This document shows positions 35,145 through 45,966 of a stretch of 64,000 bases of DNA, in pieces. The stretch is taken from the NCBI GenBank assembly GCA_024364805.1, contig CM044501.1, forward strand, positions 113,586,145-113,650,144. Reading direction: 5' to 3'. The stretch's first letter is position 1, and each line of letters opens with the position of its first letter. A program made the position numbers and the translations under genes. The notes beneath the pieces are model-generated. The model ran no database searches. It was not told the DNA's origin and was given only the letters and a program-made list of their open reading frames with translations. This stretch comes from Euprymna scolopes. Taxonomy: Eukaryota > Mollusca > Cephalopoda > Sepiida > Sepiolidae.

Positions 35145-35327
35145 GTTTTGGGACAAGATCAAAGTATAGTACCTGTTCTTCAGATGCTGCACTTTAATTT
35201 CTTGTTCTCTGTCAGTGAAGGAGAAATCCTTCACGACTGAGACAATTTTTATTTTTGTTCCTTTTCTCCACGTTAAAAAACGACCCTGGTGTCTAACTCT
35301 GTCCCGTGGGGAGGCATTGTAAATAGG
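35145..35327 (-). repeat. Rep-D copy
   Basis: AAAGTATAGTACCTGTTCTT to GTCTAACTCTGTCCCGTGGG; inverted relative to the truncated copy 60 bases upstream. Confidence 0.7.
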
Positions 35328-35404
35328 AACAATTAGTTTTTATGTTATTTGCTTCTGTATTACAAAATAGTATTGCAAACCCATCATCACTATTGTTGTT
35401 TAGG

Positions 35405-35896
35405 TGTTTCAACTTTTTTTTTTTTTTTTTTTTTTTTTTTGACTGATGGGTCAGTACTTATCAAGGTCCAGAGGGATGGTCACTCAAAGATAAACAGAGT
35501 CGAATGGGTACAAGATTACTAAAGCAGACTAAATTTTCCAAAAAGTCGACTTATCAAGTATTTGTTTATGTCGTGTTGTAGTCATCTAGGAAGCAGTCTC
35601 GTGATATTCTGTTTTGCAGACAAGATTTTCCAAGAAACTTTGTTTGTGGAAGCTCCATTTAGTTTTTGGTAAAGAGAGAGAAAGGAAATTCACAAATGGT
35701 TTGCATTCATGTGTATATTGTGGCCAGGGAAAATGATGGCCCTTAGTTTGGCATTTTTGTTTCATTATTACAGGAACGTATAATCGTCTTCTTATATACA
35801 GCACCTGGTATTCCTAAATGGTCACCCATTTGATTCTGACCAGGTTTAACAGTGCTTGACTTTGATGATTTAACAAGAACATTGTTATGCTGTATC
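35405..35896 (-). mobile_element. composite: 5S-derived head joined to a LINE-B tail
   Basis: The minus strand begins at 35896-35798 with a worn 5S-like head (TTCTTGTTAAATCATCAAAG, CTGGTCAGAATCAAATGGGT, CAGGTGC-like end). It runs through about 100 bases of body into sequence matching the LINE-B 3' end (AAGTTTCTTGG, CCTTGATAAGTACTGACCCA), closing in a poly-A (T run 35408-35440 on the plus strand). A SINE with a 5S head and a LINE-derived 3' end fits known SINE biology, in which the LINE supplies the reverse transcriptase. Confidence 0.6.
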
Positions 35897-36324
35897 ACCT
35901 GAATTGCAAACACCTGAATATGACATTTTGGCTGTGATGACCGTCTTCAGTTCAAGAATAATCTGGGAATTGTTTTGATTGATGTTATCTTTAAGAACTC
36001 TCTACAGATAAAACTGTGGGATAGAGGGTTATGGTCCAATAAGTGTGAAGCCCATTTAGGATCAAATCTCTTACTGATGAGACGATCACCAAAATGTCCC
36101 TTGCAAATCATATATATATATATATAAGAAATTTATCTTTTTTAATTCTCTTTAAGAGAACGGAGACTACAATTTTGATTACGATGAAATTGTGTTCATG
36201 TGATGGGAGGAAAAGAAATAGTAGTAGTATCCTATGGATTAGACGTCTCATGTGTCATTATTTTTTTAGCCAGTCTGAGAAATTGTCTTCAGATAGATGG
36301 GCTGTCAAATAGCCTCCTTCCAGT

Positions 36325-36600
36325 CAACTGACTGGATAGTGTAGGATCAGATGGTCTATATCCTGGGGGTGGGGGAGGCTTCCTTGCACTTTGGACAGAT
36401 TGGGGAGCCTATTTGTCTCCACCTGTGTTTGTTTACTGCAGTCCTGCAGTGTCTTGTTGTGATCGCGTTTGCAGGAAAGAAATAAACGTAACCAAATAAT
36501 ATCACGTTTATTGGCAAAAAAATCGCAAAGTGCAACAAGCCATGTAAAAAGACATTTAAAAGATGTGTACATTGATATGTCATCGGAATGCTTTGTCTGA
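36325..36600 (-). mobile_element. LINE fragment with CPKC knuckle
   Basis: Minus strand encodes HCRTAVNKHRWRQIGSPICP, KCKEASP and, one frame over, DIDHLILHYP. The order CPxC...H...HxP at this spacing is the zinc-knuckle region found after RNase H in several LINE clades. Broken by at least one frameshift. Confidence 0.45.
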
Positions 36601-37017
36601 CTTTATTCTTATCAGCTCTACCTCTGGTAGACCATCCCACAAAGCAAAATCACACACAGAAAATGCTGTCTTTTTTCTAATGAGATGAAAGCAACTATGG
36701 TATATTTTTCTGGGTCTCGTGAAGATCACAGCTACGTACTTATATGAAAAACTTCCCTGAAAGTATATTGAAATCTTGGTCGATGATGCTTTATGCCAGA
36801 ATCACGTCTCCTTGCATCCCCCACTACTCAAGTACTTGTAAAGTAACAGAGCGGTACTAACTCTAGGTGGATTGAACTAGCTTGTTCCAAAGGAGGAAGT
36901 TTAATGGAAGTTTGAAATTCACAAGTGGTCCCCAGTCGCATGTATATCCCCATTAGGAGAGATGACGACGTTAGGCTTTAGAAACTTTTGCAGGGAGATG
37001 TCAATGTCCTTTTACAT

Positions 37018-37127
37018 ACAGCACCTGGTATTCCCAAATTGATCACCCATCTGGTACTAACCAGGTTCAACATTGCTTAACTTCCGTGATCTAATGAGAA
37101 CTGGTGTGTCAACGTGATAATGCACTG
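37018..37127 (-). mobile_element. 5S rRNA-derived SINE head
   Basis: Minus strand CAGTTCTCATTAGATCACGG, AAGTTAAGCAATGTTGAACC, TGGTTAGTACCAGATGGGTG and GGGAATACCAGGTGC are clearly 5S-like. Downstream (36890-37017) it shares CTTGTGAATTTC and the CATGTATATCCCC region with the composite at 35405. The 3' limit is unclear. Confidence 0.65.
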
Positions 37128-37449
37128 CTCAAGCGAGGGATAATGATCCAGAGTTCAGCGACCATGATAGATCTAGCACTGTCTTGAACTGTTTGTTGTC
37201 CACAGGCTGACCACAGCTCTTAGCATCCTATTTTGTGGAGTATCAAACATATTTCTAATTTGATGTTTTGATAGCATCGGCTTTCAAACAAATTAGTTGT
37301 ATGCTACCAAACTCTGCAATGATGTACACAAAAGCTCTACGAATCAAATACATTTTTATCGGATCTTGAAAATACTGGAGTCCTCAGAATGGGATACCAA
37401 ACAAGGTTGTTTTTGCTTTATACAGTATTTTTTTTTTCTTATTTCTAAT

Positions 37450-38022
37450 CCACTACCATGCTAGAAAAATATGCACACCTCATAGTATCCTCTAGCTCTA
37501 CTAAATCACCATTCGTCCATGCATTGAATATTGTTGCCAAATATGAGCGACTGCATCAACCAATAGCCTCTGATTAACAGGATCCAAAAAAGAGGGCCTC
37601 TAGTCTCACACTCTCAAACAAACTCGAATCCCTGTCACATCGCTGCAATGTCACATCCCTACAAGTACTCCAATGGAATATATGCTGACAAACTGTAGCC
37701 TTAGTGCCCCCTCAATCAATGTAAATATCCGCAACTGACTCAACAAGCAGTAAAATCTAATGACATCACTGTATAGAGGTCTTTCCAATGCTGGAGAACT
37801 TTTTTCTTTAATAGTTTCTTCCCTCGAACTGTTAGACTTTAGAATTCCTGCTTCCCAGACTGTAGTAACCTGGAGAAGTTTCAATGTAATGTGAACAAAC
37901 ATCTCGCTGCTCAACTCCCTATTTAGTGTGTGCCTGTAGGCATGGGCCTAATTCATAGTAGCCCCTTATGTCTCGGTGGTAATGTGCCTTGCTTGGTGGG
38001 AATATGGGTTAAAAAAAAAAAA
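37450..38022 (+). mobile_element. LINE-A 3' fragment
   Basis: Family landmarks CACCATTCGTCCATGCATTG, CACATCGCTGCAATG, TTCTTCCCTCGAACTGTTAG and CATCTCGCTGCTCAACTCCC appear in order, ending GTGCCTTGCTTGGTGGGAAT before an A run. Heavily diverged. Confidence 0.7.
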
Positions 38023-38348
38023 TTAATTGCATGTTTAGCAATGTAACGCCTATATGCTTGAATGGTGAGGTAGTACACTTTATTTAAATGTTAATACATT
38101 AAACAAACGAAAGCCACCTTTTTTCTAAATATTTTATTTTTGATGAAGAATAAAAATACATCGTTTTTGATTAATCAAAAGTTTATGGATATTTTGCACT
38201 TTCAAAAATTCAATAATTTTTAACATTTAATATTAATTTAATCACATTGTGCGATCAAATTAAAACTTAATAGTCAACTTTAAAAAAAAAGTTTCTCATT
38301 TTATTTAGCTAAAAAATATCTGTTTATTTATTTGTTTGTTTATTTATT

Positions 38349-38790
38349 TGTGGACTGTTATCCTCATCTTCATAGTTGTTTCACAACGTTTCGGCCAATT
38401 ATTTCTCTGGCCTTCGTCAGGTGATTAACCACGACAGGATAGGAATGCTGAGTCTCTTTAACTGTATTCTCGGCAATTACTGCCTTCCATAGTTGTTGTC
38501 GTCTCACCACGTTTTGGCCAACTAATCCTCTAGCCAGCTTTGAGTAGGATTGAAATCACTATCTTCAGACAATGCTCACCTGGAATCGTAGAGATTTAAC
38601 CAAGATTGGATTTTTTGGTCTTATAAATCCAAATTTTTTATTTTCTGATCTTCCATTGTTGGGTCTGTACCTCATGGTATATTATTTAATTATTCCCGTG
38701 AGGGTTAACCATCTAACGAAGGCCGGAAGAATAGTTGTCCTAAACATTGTGAAACAACAACAATAAAGATGAGGATAATAGTCCACAAAT
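38349..38790. mobile_element. SINE-2 with inverted tails at both ends
   Basis: Inverted tail at 38349-38420 (GGACTGTTATCCTCATCTTC), body with TAGGAATGCTGAGTCTCTT and AGTAGGATTGAAATCACTAT (inverse B box; A-box side lost), and direct tail 38710-38790 (GAAGGCCGGAAGAATAGTTG, AAGATGAGGATAATAGTCC). Confidence 0.65.
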
Positions 38791-39245
38791 ATATCTATAA
38801 AAACGAAAGTGTCTGTCTGGTCTGTCTGTGTACATTTCTCTACACAATAACTCTGTCAATTTTCAGTCTACAGACTCCAAATTTGATATACAGGTTATTG
38901 AGATTTGGGAAAATCTTTGTAATCGGTTTTTGGACAGAAATTTGACTGTTAAGGGGTCAAAGTTCAACGATTTGACCTTTGAGAACTCTACCAAACTCCT
39001 CCGCCAATTCTGGGTCTAAACACTTGAAATTATAGATATAGGTTCCTTGGACATGGATCTAACTTAATAACTTGATTTGAGCCTAAAACAGTAAATGCTA
39101 AGTGGTCAAAGTTTAAAAAAAAAATTGACCGCTTCGATCTCTACCAAATTACTCAGACAATTTCTGGTCTAAACATTTGAAATTTTACATAAAGGGTATT
39201 CAGAGATAGGTCAAGCTTTTTAATCGGTTTGGGTCAAAAATTTGA
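38790..39245 (-). mobile_element. same retroposon family as 24578, inverted
   Basis: Left end ATATCTATAAAAACGAAAGT with GTCTGTCTGG is the inverse of the ACAG tail. TTGACTGTTAAGGGGTCAAA and CTAAACACTTGAAATTATAG match the body. The start motif is missing. It abuts a SINE-2. Confidence 0.65.
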
Positions 39246-39386
39246 GTTATCAATATATAAATGTATGTATGTTTGCATGTCTTCCTAAAACTCATGACAG
39301 CGGCAATGGATTTTTACAAGACCAGTATTGTTTTGAAGTTCGACCCTTCAGACGATAAATATGGAAAAATTGGCTAAAAACATTAA

Positions 39387-40301
39387 NNNNNNNNNNNNNN
39401 NNNNNNNNNNNNNNNNNNNNNNNNNNNNNNNNNNNNNNNNNNNNNNNNNNNNNNNNNNNNNNNNNNNNNNNNNNNNNNNNNNNNNNNNNNNNNNNNNNNN
39501 NNNNNNNNNNNNNNNNNNNNNNNNNNNNNNNNNNNNNNNNNNNNNNNNNNNNNNNNNNNNNNNNNNNNNNNNNNNNNNNNNNNNNNNNNNNNNNNNNNNN
39601 NNNNNNNNNNNNNNNNNNNNNNNNNNNNNNNNNNNNNNNNNNNNNNNNNNNNNNNNNNNNNNNNNNNNNNNNNNNNNNNNNNNNNNNNNNNNNNNNNNNN
39701 NNNNNNNNNNNNNNNNNNNNNNNNNNNNNNNNNNNNNNNNNNNNNNNNNNNNNNNNNNNNNNNNNNNNNNNNNNNNNNNNNNNNNNNNNNNNNNNNNNNN
39801 NNNNNNNNNNNNNNNNNNNNNNNNNNNNNNNNNNNNNNNNNNNNNNNNNNNNNNNNNNNNNNNNNNNNNNNNNNNNNNNNNNNNNNNNNNNNNNNNNNNN
39901 NNNNNNNNNNNNNNNNNNNNNNNNNNNNNNNNNNNNNNNNNNNNNNNNNNNNNNNNNNNNNNNNNNNNNNNNNNNNNNNNNNNNNNNNNNNNNNNNNNNN
40001 NNNNNNNNNNNNNNNNNNNNNNNNNNNNNNNNNNNNNNNNNNNNNNNNNNNNNNNNNNNNNNNNNNNNNNNNNNNNNNNNNNNNNNNNNNNNNNNNNNNN
40101 NNNNNNNNNNNNNNNNNNNNNNNNNNNNNNNNNNNNNNNNNNNNNNNNNNNNNNNNNNNNNNNNNNNNNNNNNNNNNNNNNNNNNNNNNNNNNNNNNNNN
40201 NNNNNNNNNNNNNNNNNNNNNNNNNNNNNNNNNNNNNNNNNNNNNNNNNNNNNNNNNNNNNNNNNNNNNNNNNNNNNNNNNNNNNNNNNNNNNNNNNNNN
40301 N
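39387..40301. other. assembly gap (N)
   Basis: 915 N within the WW2 intron. Open frames crossing it are meaningless. Confidence 1.
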
Positions 40302-40554
40302 AATATATACAAATTACTCATCAAATAAATAAATAATATATCTGTATTATTCTAAACAAATTTTTCTTGTAGAATAACAACTTTATAAATAAATATTTTT
40401 ATTTTTTATTAAAAACATAAAAATGTAACTTTAAAAAATTGTTCAAATATTTTAATTAAAAGAAAAAATGAATTCTATAAATTTTATTGGGAAATAAAAA
40501 TTATGTAATTTTTAATTTTTTTTAATTTTTTAAAATGAAAATAGACAAATCAGA

Positions 40555-40998
40555 TCACTCATACTACTGTTTTTTGATGTTATTCACAGAACCTCTTAAC
40601 GAATGAAACTTCTTACCTTCTTTAGGTGCGTCTTGTTGAATTCAGGAATCTTGATATTGCACCCAAGAATGTATATGGAATTTTGAACTGAACCCTTTAT
40701 TTAAATCTGTAGCAACAACAGATAATGATGTTCACAAAAAAAAACAATTCTAGACGACAATTTCTTGAAAGTTTAAGATTCAATTCTCACTACAATTGAT
40801 AATAAGAATAAAATAAAAATTACTTATGGCTTTTACCTGGTCATGGCTAATGGAATAAGAACAATCTACTCCCCACAAGTTAACTGATTCTAGAGTTCAA
40901 CTAAATGCACCTGAAAAGGTTTGGAGGTCACATTGGCTGAAACGCTGTGAGAATAAAATCCAAGATGAGAATAGTAGTCCAATGATTTTAATAATCCT
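40555..40998 (+). mobile_element. SINE-1 with an extra inverted tail upstream
   Basis: Inverted tail 40555-40705 (CTTCTTACCTTCTTTAGGTG) is followed by a plus-strand copy: AAGTTTAAGATTCAATTCTC at the B box, GGTCATGGCTAATGGAATAA, and tail GGCTGAAACGCTGTGAG to AAGATGAGAATAGTAGTCC. Confidence 0.6.
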
Positions 40999-41049
40999 CA
41001 TCCAAAAAATGATTCTGACACGTAATTATGTAAACGGTTGTTTATTACG

Positions 41050-41322
41050 TTTCTGAATTTTTGAGATGAGGATTGGTTGTATGTGTTATTCATCGGACTA
41101 CTGTTCTCATCTATCCAGTCATGGCTGATGGAACAAGAGCATGCTACCCCCGTGAAGTAAATAAAGGGTTCCGCTTGAAATTCCGTCCAAATTCCCGAGT
41201 TCGGCAGAAACATTCCCAAGTTCGACAAGATACACCTGAAGAAGGTCGGAGGTTATATCGACCGAAACGTTGTGAAAATCACACTCAAGATGAGAACAAT
41301 AGTTCGATGAATAATAATACAT
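41050..41322 (+). mobile_element. SINE-1 foldback with shortened left arm
   Basis: Left arm reduced to about 50 bases (ATCGGACTACTGTTCTCATC), joined to body TCATGGCTGATGGAACAAGA, then a well-kept tail with GGTCG/CGACC stem and GAAACGTTGTGAAAATCACA. Confidence 0.65.
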
Positions 41323-41437
41323 GGTTGTTTATGTTTTAAAATTTACTGAATGGTTAACATCATCTCCCTACCCTCATTGACCGTCAGGAAAGTGTAATTT
41401 CAAGTCATTACTATGAAGAAGGAACACTTTTGGCCTG

Positions 41438-41440
<3 letters not shown>

Positions 41441-41482
<42 letters not shown>
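41441..41482. repeat. (TA)n microsatellite at a retroposon start
   Basis: TA repeat running into TACTAGCAAAAG, the start of the retroposon at 41474. Confidence 0.95.
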
Positions 41483-41483
<1 letters not shown>

Positions 41484-42240
41484 TAGCAAAAGTACCCGTC
41501 GTTGACTGGGTTCAAAAACAGCCTACAGAAAATGGACTCTGATTTATGAAAGTATGATAGGTTATGAAAAGGAAGGGTTGTAAAGAGGATAGCTTCGAAT
41601 TTGGGGGTATCAAAACCAAAGCAAAATATGATGAAAGTAAAAATAAAATAGATAAACCCCATAATTTATTATACCATCCCTGTTCACACTGAAACACTTA
41701 TCACAATATTCTGTGGATCTATATTAAAAAACCTTGTTAAACTTTGTGACATATTTCCATTCTATGGAGGTCAGGCGCGAACGAACACCCCATAATTTTA
41801 TTATACCATATTTCTTCAAACTGAAACATAATTATCAAAGTATACTTACGCAGATAGATATGAAAAGTCTTTATTAAAGTTTGTGCCTATTTCCATTCTA
41901 TGGAGGCCAGGCGTGAACGCAGACCCCACAATTTTATTATACCATCCCTATTTAAGTTAAAACATACTTATTAAAGTATTTTTATGTACATCTATATCAA
42001 AAACACTTGTAAACCTTTATTTTAATTTTGATTTTTTATTTCCATACTTTGTGGGCCAGGCGTGAACGCAGACCCCACAAATTTTAATGAACCACCGTTC
42101 TGCCAGATCAAACACACCCATTCCTGTGTCTCAATACATCTATCATTATATGTAATTAGCTTTTTAAAATAGTCAACCATATAGGAGCCTATTCGTGACC
42201 ACACAGACACAGACATTCAGCTTTATACTATAGATATATA
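41474..42240 (+). mobile_element. CCCGTCGTTGAC-start retroposon with internal tandem repeats
   Basis: Starts TACTAGCAAAAGTACCCGTC, ends ACACAGACACAGACATTCAG and ACTATAGATATATA. The interior has about 3.5 copies of a 131-149-base unit, each with CCCCA(C/T)AATTTTATTATACC and a GGCCAGGCGTGAACGCAGA-like block (CCCC at about 41657, 41788, 41924 and 42073). Confidence 0.65.
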
Positions 42241-43204
42241 TGGGCAACCCTGTTGGCATTCCCATGTAGACATCTCAAGTGATTAGCAATAAACTAACAT
42301 AGAAAAGGCAAAGTATGGGAGGGTGCATCACCTAGAGTTGCACAGGACCATGTGAACCATACTCCTTGTTCAACAGAACAAGCAACCTCAACAATGGCCT
42401 AGATCACCACCACCACCACGATGAACCTTAAAACTTACTGCGTTTTAAATCTCTTAGAGTTCAAGTAAAATTGAACAAATCCTGTCTCCACATCTGCATC
42501 AAAATTGCTGATCAATCGCTTATACACAAGTTTTTCATTCCAAGTAAATTCACAAGCATAAAAGAAAAAAATTAATCCAAATAATTAATATGTACTTTCA
42601 TTAAAAAAATAAATAAATCGACTTTAATTCCTTTTTATTTCCACCTCCAAATATATATAAGCTACTAAAAATACCTAATTCATTTCATGGCTTGTTTACA
42701 AATGAATTAGTAATTAAAAACCTGTAGTTAAATTAAAAAGTAGCTCATTTTCGGGTGCCTGTTGCATTTGAGGTGCAGCTATTTTTAGAAAATGAATTTA
42801 CCCATGATTATTTACGACTGTTTTATTCAAAAAAAAAAAATAAAAGAAAAGTTTTGTTCACATTATGTAACGTCAAAAACAATTAACTTTTTTTTTTTCT
42901 TAAAAAAAAAAGTTGATTTTTGTGACTTTACATAAAAATAATCAAATATTCACAAAAACTCAGCAAAACAATGAGAAATGAAAAACACATACAATATTCC
43001 AAGGGATTTAATCCTTGATTAATATAACTTTTTTTCTAGATTGTGCTCATAGTAAACAAGGGAGACAATCTATTACTAATGGAGATTGGGTATCTGTCTG
43101 AATCCAAAACTTAACTCTTACTTCTATTGTACTATTTTACTATCTTTCAATGCTCATTTCAGCTGAAAGGGGTGGGTATTATCTGTTTTGGTGCTATGAA
43201 ACCA

Positions 43205-43320
43205 TCCTTTTTGTTTTTTTTTGTTTTTTTTGGGGGGGGGTACCATTTATCAAAGCCCGAAGGCCACTTTAGTATAAGGGTTAATGAATGTAAGGTGGTA
43301 GTGTAGTATATCCTCCAAGG
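43205..43320 (-). mobile_element. LINE-B 3' tail
   Basis: Minus strand AACCCTTATACTAAAGTGGC and TTCGGGCTTTGATAAATGGT, followed by a C/A-rich tail (T and G runs on the plus strand). Confidence 0.55.
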
Positions 43321-43529
43321 CATTATCTTCTACGTTAATGATAAATTGTCACAATTAGTTGTTCATTATCAAATGCAACACTTATATAGTGTTTTTTTTT
43401 TTTTTCTTTTTAGAGGTATCAAATTTTAAATTGACAACTCTATTTTCTTTAATTGACAAAAATCAGTTATTTTGAGTTCAGCTTGGTTTGGCATTTGATC
43501 AATTTACCGAGAGAAACGTTTGATGAACA

Positions 43530-43755
43530 AAAACTTTCACAAAATGAACCGGCCACCTCGTTCATACGATTTAACCCCATTAGATTATTTTCTATGGGGA
43601 TAAATGGGGGTAAAGTCCCATATCTATGCTAATAAACTAGATACAATAGACTTCTTGGAAGATAACATTCGATGCATTATTGCTGAAATATGGCCTAATT
43701 TAATGCGTAGAGTTTGTGAAAACTGAATATCTAGATTACACTATATACATGGGAG
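43530..43755 (+). pseudogene. Tc1/mariner-type transposase fossil, C-terminal part
   Basis: Encodes RPPRSYDLTPLDYFLWG, then VKSHIYANKLDTIDFLEDNI and IAEIWPNLMRRVCENW. The RSPDLTPLDFFLWG-like block carries the last catalytic Asp region of DDE_3 (IS630/mariner) transposases. A stop follows FLWG, the N-terminal half is missing, and no terminal repeats were found. Confidence 0.75.
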
Positions 43756-44330
43756 CCGCCGGGTGGGGGTGGGGGTGGGGGCAATATGCCCAAAATTGTA
43801 TTTAAATTATGAATGCCAAAAATTAATCTTTGGAAGAAACCACATATTTGTATAATAAAAATATTCTTCTGTGGTTTATTTTAATTTAAACTTCACAGCC
43901 TCTAAATGAAACACCTTTTACAAAAAAGATGGGACAGGAAGAGGGAGGATATCATTGCTAGTTGAATAAAGTCTTAAAAGCAGATCTCCAAGATAAATAA
44001 ACAAAAAAATTTTTTTTTAAAAAGCGACATATCAAGATAATGAACGAATTGATTCAAATAATTATTGGGTTAATGAAATTATTTTTTCATGCTAAATTTT
44101 GAAATTTGAATAACTGTTTTTTTGAATTTTGGTAAAGAAAAAAAAAAATGAAGTAATTGATCTATATTGGACCTTATCATATAAATAGCTTCAGGTGGAA
44201 TTGGTTAACATGAACTATGCAACTGAACAATTATTTTTAATACACAATTACAATGTTAGTAAATTCAATTAGGTTTTCAAATAGTATAAAATTGCTAACT
44301 TTTTTTTTTTTTTTTTTTAATTATTTTAAG

Positions 44331-44395
44331 CCATGTGAATAAGCGCACACAATATGAAAACCCAGTTGCCCAGGCGAAGAAGTCTCAACTGACAG
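44331..44395 (+). CDS. MAGI: MAGI exon, second half of WW domain 2
   Basis: Begins with C, completing the split Asp codon, then encodes HVNKRTQYENPVAQAKKSQ. Known MAGI WW2 domains have TQYENP here, with Tyr where most WW domains have the second Trp, so the substitution supports the MAGI assignment rather than decay. The acceptor is a T-rich tract ending ATTTTAAG at 44330 and the donor is ACAG|GTAAG after 44395. The exon leaves one base of a codon (G). That phase matches the PDZ exon at 57680 and also both candidate exons at 55277 and 56807. The preceding intron is about 12.1 kb and contains the larger N gap. Confidence 0.92.
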
Positions 44396-44997
44396 GTAAG
44401 GAAATTATTTTCTGAATTTTTATTTTTATTTTAAAGAATGATTTATTTCAGGTTTATTAAAAAATAAAGTTAGAATCATAACAATCACAACAATATGATT
44501 AATAAACAATATGTCTTACAATAGGTTTTTATTTCCATCTTTTTTTTTTTTTTTTTTTTTTCATAGGTTATGATGTGGGTTCAACCTCATCAATGGTAAA
44601 ATATACAAAAAAAAAAACAAAAAAAAACTAATAATGAACCCATGTTACTAATCATATTACCTAGAATGTATATCCCATAATTCATAACGATAAAGTCATT
44701 AATCTAAAAGTTTACTCTACATATACATCTGATTGATGTGCGTGCATGCACACTAGTCCAGTTAAGATTTTTATTATATAACTCCAAATTTGATATAGAA
44801 AAATTCTTTTCTGTATTACTATTTTTGTATCTCACTAAAAGAATAGGAAATTGAGGAGGGAAGGCACACCTTCCAAAACAGAAATAATATGCCTGTTACT
44901 TATTGTGTTGTCTAGAATAGATATTCCATAAATCATAATGACCAGTTCGTTAGTTTAGAAATGAATTTATATGTATATATATATATATGCACACACA

Positions 44998-45027
44998 CTG
45001 AGGAAGACCAAAGGTACGGTCAAAAAC
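44998..45027 (+). other. partial hammerhead-like motif
   Basis: CTGAGGA is followed by an extra A, a 4-bp stem GACC/GGTC and then AAAAAC where GAAAC would be expected. No stem I or III could be drawn. Noted because it lies 170 bases before the hammerhead foldback. Confidence 0.3.
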
Positions 45028-45173
45028 TATGTTCTTGTAAAACAAAAAAAAAAAAGTTAAAAAAATTGTTCATAACATTTTGTATTCCTATACGTCACAA
45101 ATAGAAAACTAATAAAGAACAGTTATAACCTTTTATACTTTTTGTATTCATTTTTTTAATACATTTTCATATG

Positions 45174-45311
45174 TATTGTTTTTAAAATATAGTTATCCAC
45201 TGACACATGTTTTGTCGTCTACGACTCATCAGAGTGGCTGAATCTAGCCACTGATGAGTTGTAGACGATGAAGCACGTGTCAGTGGATAACTATATTTTA
45301 AAAAGCAATAT
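45174..45311. ncRNA. foldback of two inverted hammerhead-like copies
   Basis: Two arms of about 60 bases are inverted around a short centre near 45240. Read on the minus strand, the left arm has stem I CCACT (45233-37) with AGTGG (45197-201), core CTGATGA (45226-32), stem II GTCG/CGAC with loop TAGA (45214-25), a short stem III in ACATGTGT and cleavage triplet GTC at 45204-45202. The GAA position reads AAA, so this copy is probably inactive. The plus-strand arm has GAA intact (45270-72) but lost two bases where stem I meets the core (CCACTGATGA). A type I form with a very short stem III and GTC is known from Penelope-like elements and retrozymes; assignment to either is inference. Confidence 0.6.
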
Positions 45312-45410
45312 ATATGCCGCTCCCCATTTGGGGGTACCAAATTAGTCAAAGGGAAAATTGTTTCCAACTCGCATTTAGATAAAAATGCATTTTTGTATAA
45401 ATAATTGAAT

Positions 45411-45895
45411 TTTTTTTTTTTTACATGATCGTCGCCACTCGAGGATAAGAGTTATGGTGTGTACAGTAGTCAGTGGGATAATATCGTAGTAATCATTAAT
45501 AATGGAGATTTGATAAAGTGTCTTACTTAAGGGGGCGGTTTATCAGGAATTTGTTTATGTTGGACTGGAAGACATCCAGGTTGTAGCCAGGTGGGAAACA
45601 GGCAAACGGAAGAGAGTTCTACAGGCGTGCACATCTAAGAAAGAAGTTTTGTTCATTGAATCTACGTTTTGATTTAGGCACAAATAAAGAATGGGGAAAA
45701 TTACTGACAGTGGTTTCAGCTAGACGGGTGTTTTTCATGAAAGATTGACGAGGGGGGGCAGAGATTGGAGCTCAGACGAGCACTTCCCATGGAAATAACA
45801 GTAAAACAAAGACAGGCTCACAACATCCCTTCTGTGGGAGAGAGGTTGCAGGGAAGAGAAAAGGGCATCCCCTACTAGGCTACGAATTCATTCAA
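45411..45895 (-). mobile_element. LINE-B 3' end
   Basis: Same order as 18242-18660: minus strand GCAACCTCTCTCCCACAGAA, GTCAATCTTTCATGAAAAAC, TTCTTAGATGTGCACGCCTG and the family 3' UTR, closing with poly-A. One hundred bases from the hammerhead foldback. Confidence 0.7.
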
Positions 45896-45916
45896 AAAGT
45901 ATTGCTAACAAAAACA

Positions 45917-45922
<6 letters not shown>

Positions 45923-45961
<39 letters not shown>
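45923..45961. repeat. (AT)n microsatellite
   Basis: About 39 bases of AT downstream of the LINE-B copy. Confidence 0.95.

Positions 45962-45966
<5 letters not shown>

Larger units (their letters stand above)
32199..44330 (+). other. MAGI intron splitting WW domain 2 (about 12.1 kb)
   Basis: Bounded by GTAAGT and AAG splice sites that rejoin one WW domain, so this is intron by necessity. It holds a MITE 22 bases after the donor, LINE-A and LINE-B copies, a hammerhead-like locus, 5S-derived SINEs, SINE-1 and SINE-2 copies, a transposase fossil and the 915-base N gap. Unclassified stretches are 32465-33110 (with a short CA run near 32500), 33250-33320, 35900-36320, 37130-37440, 38030-38340, 42250-43200 and 43760-44300. 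Confidence 0.85.

Noticed and set aside
39361-40332. Long open frames on both strands across the first N gap
   Set aside because: They consist of undetermined residues; nothing but N supports them.
41230-41290. Full hammerhead ribozyme in the SINE-1 tail
   Set aside because: An extra A follows CTGAAGA, and no stem III closing on a NUH site or stem I partner could be found; kept only as a core-like signature.
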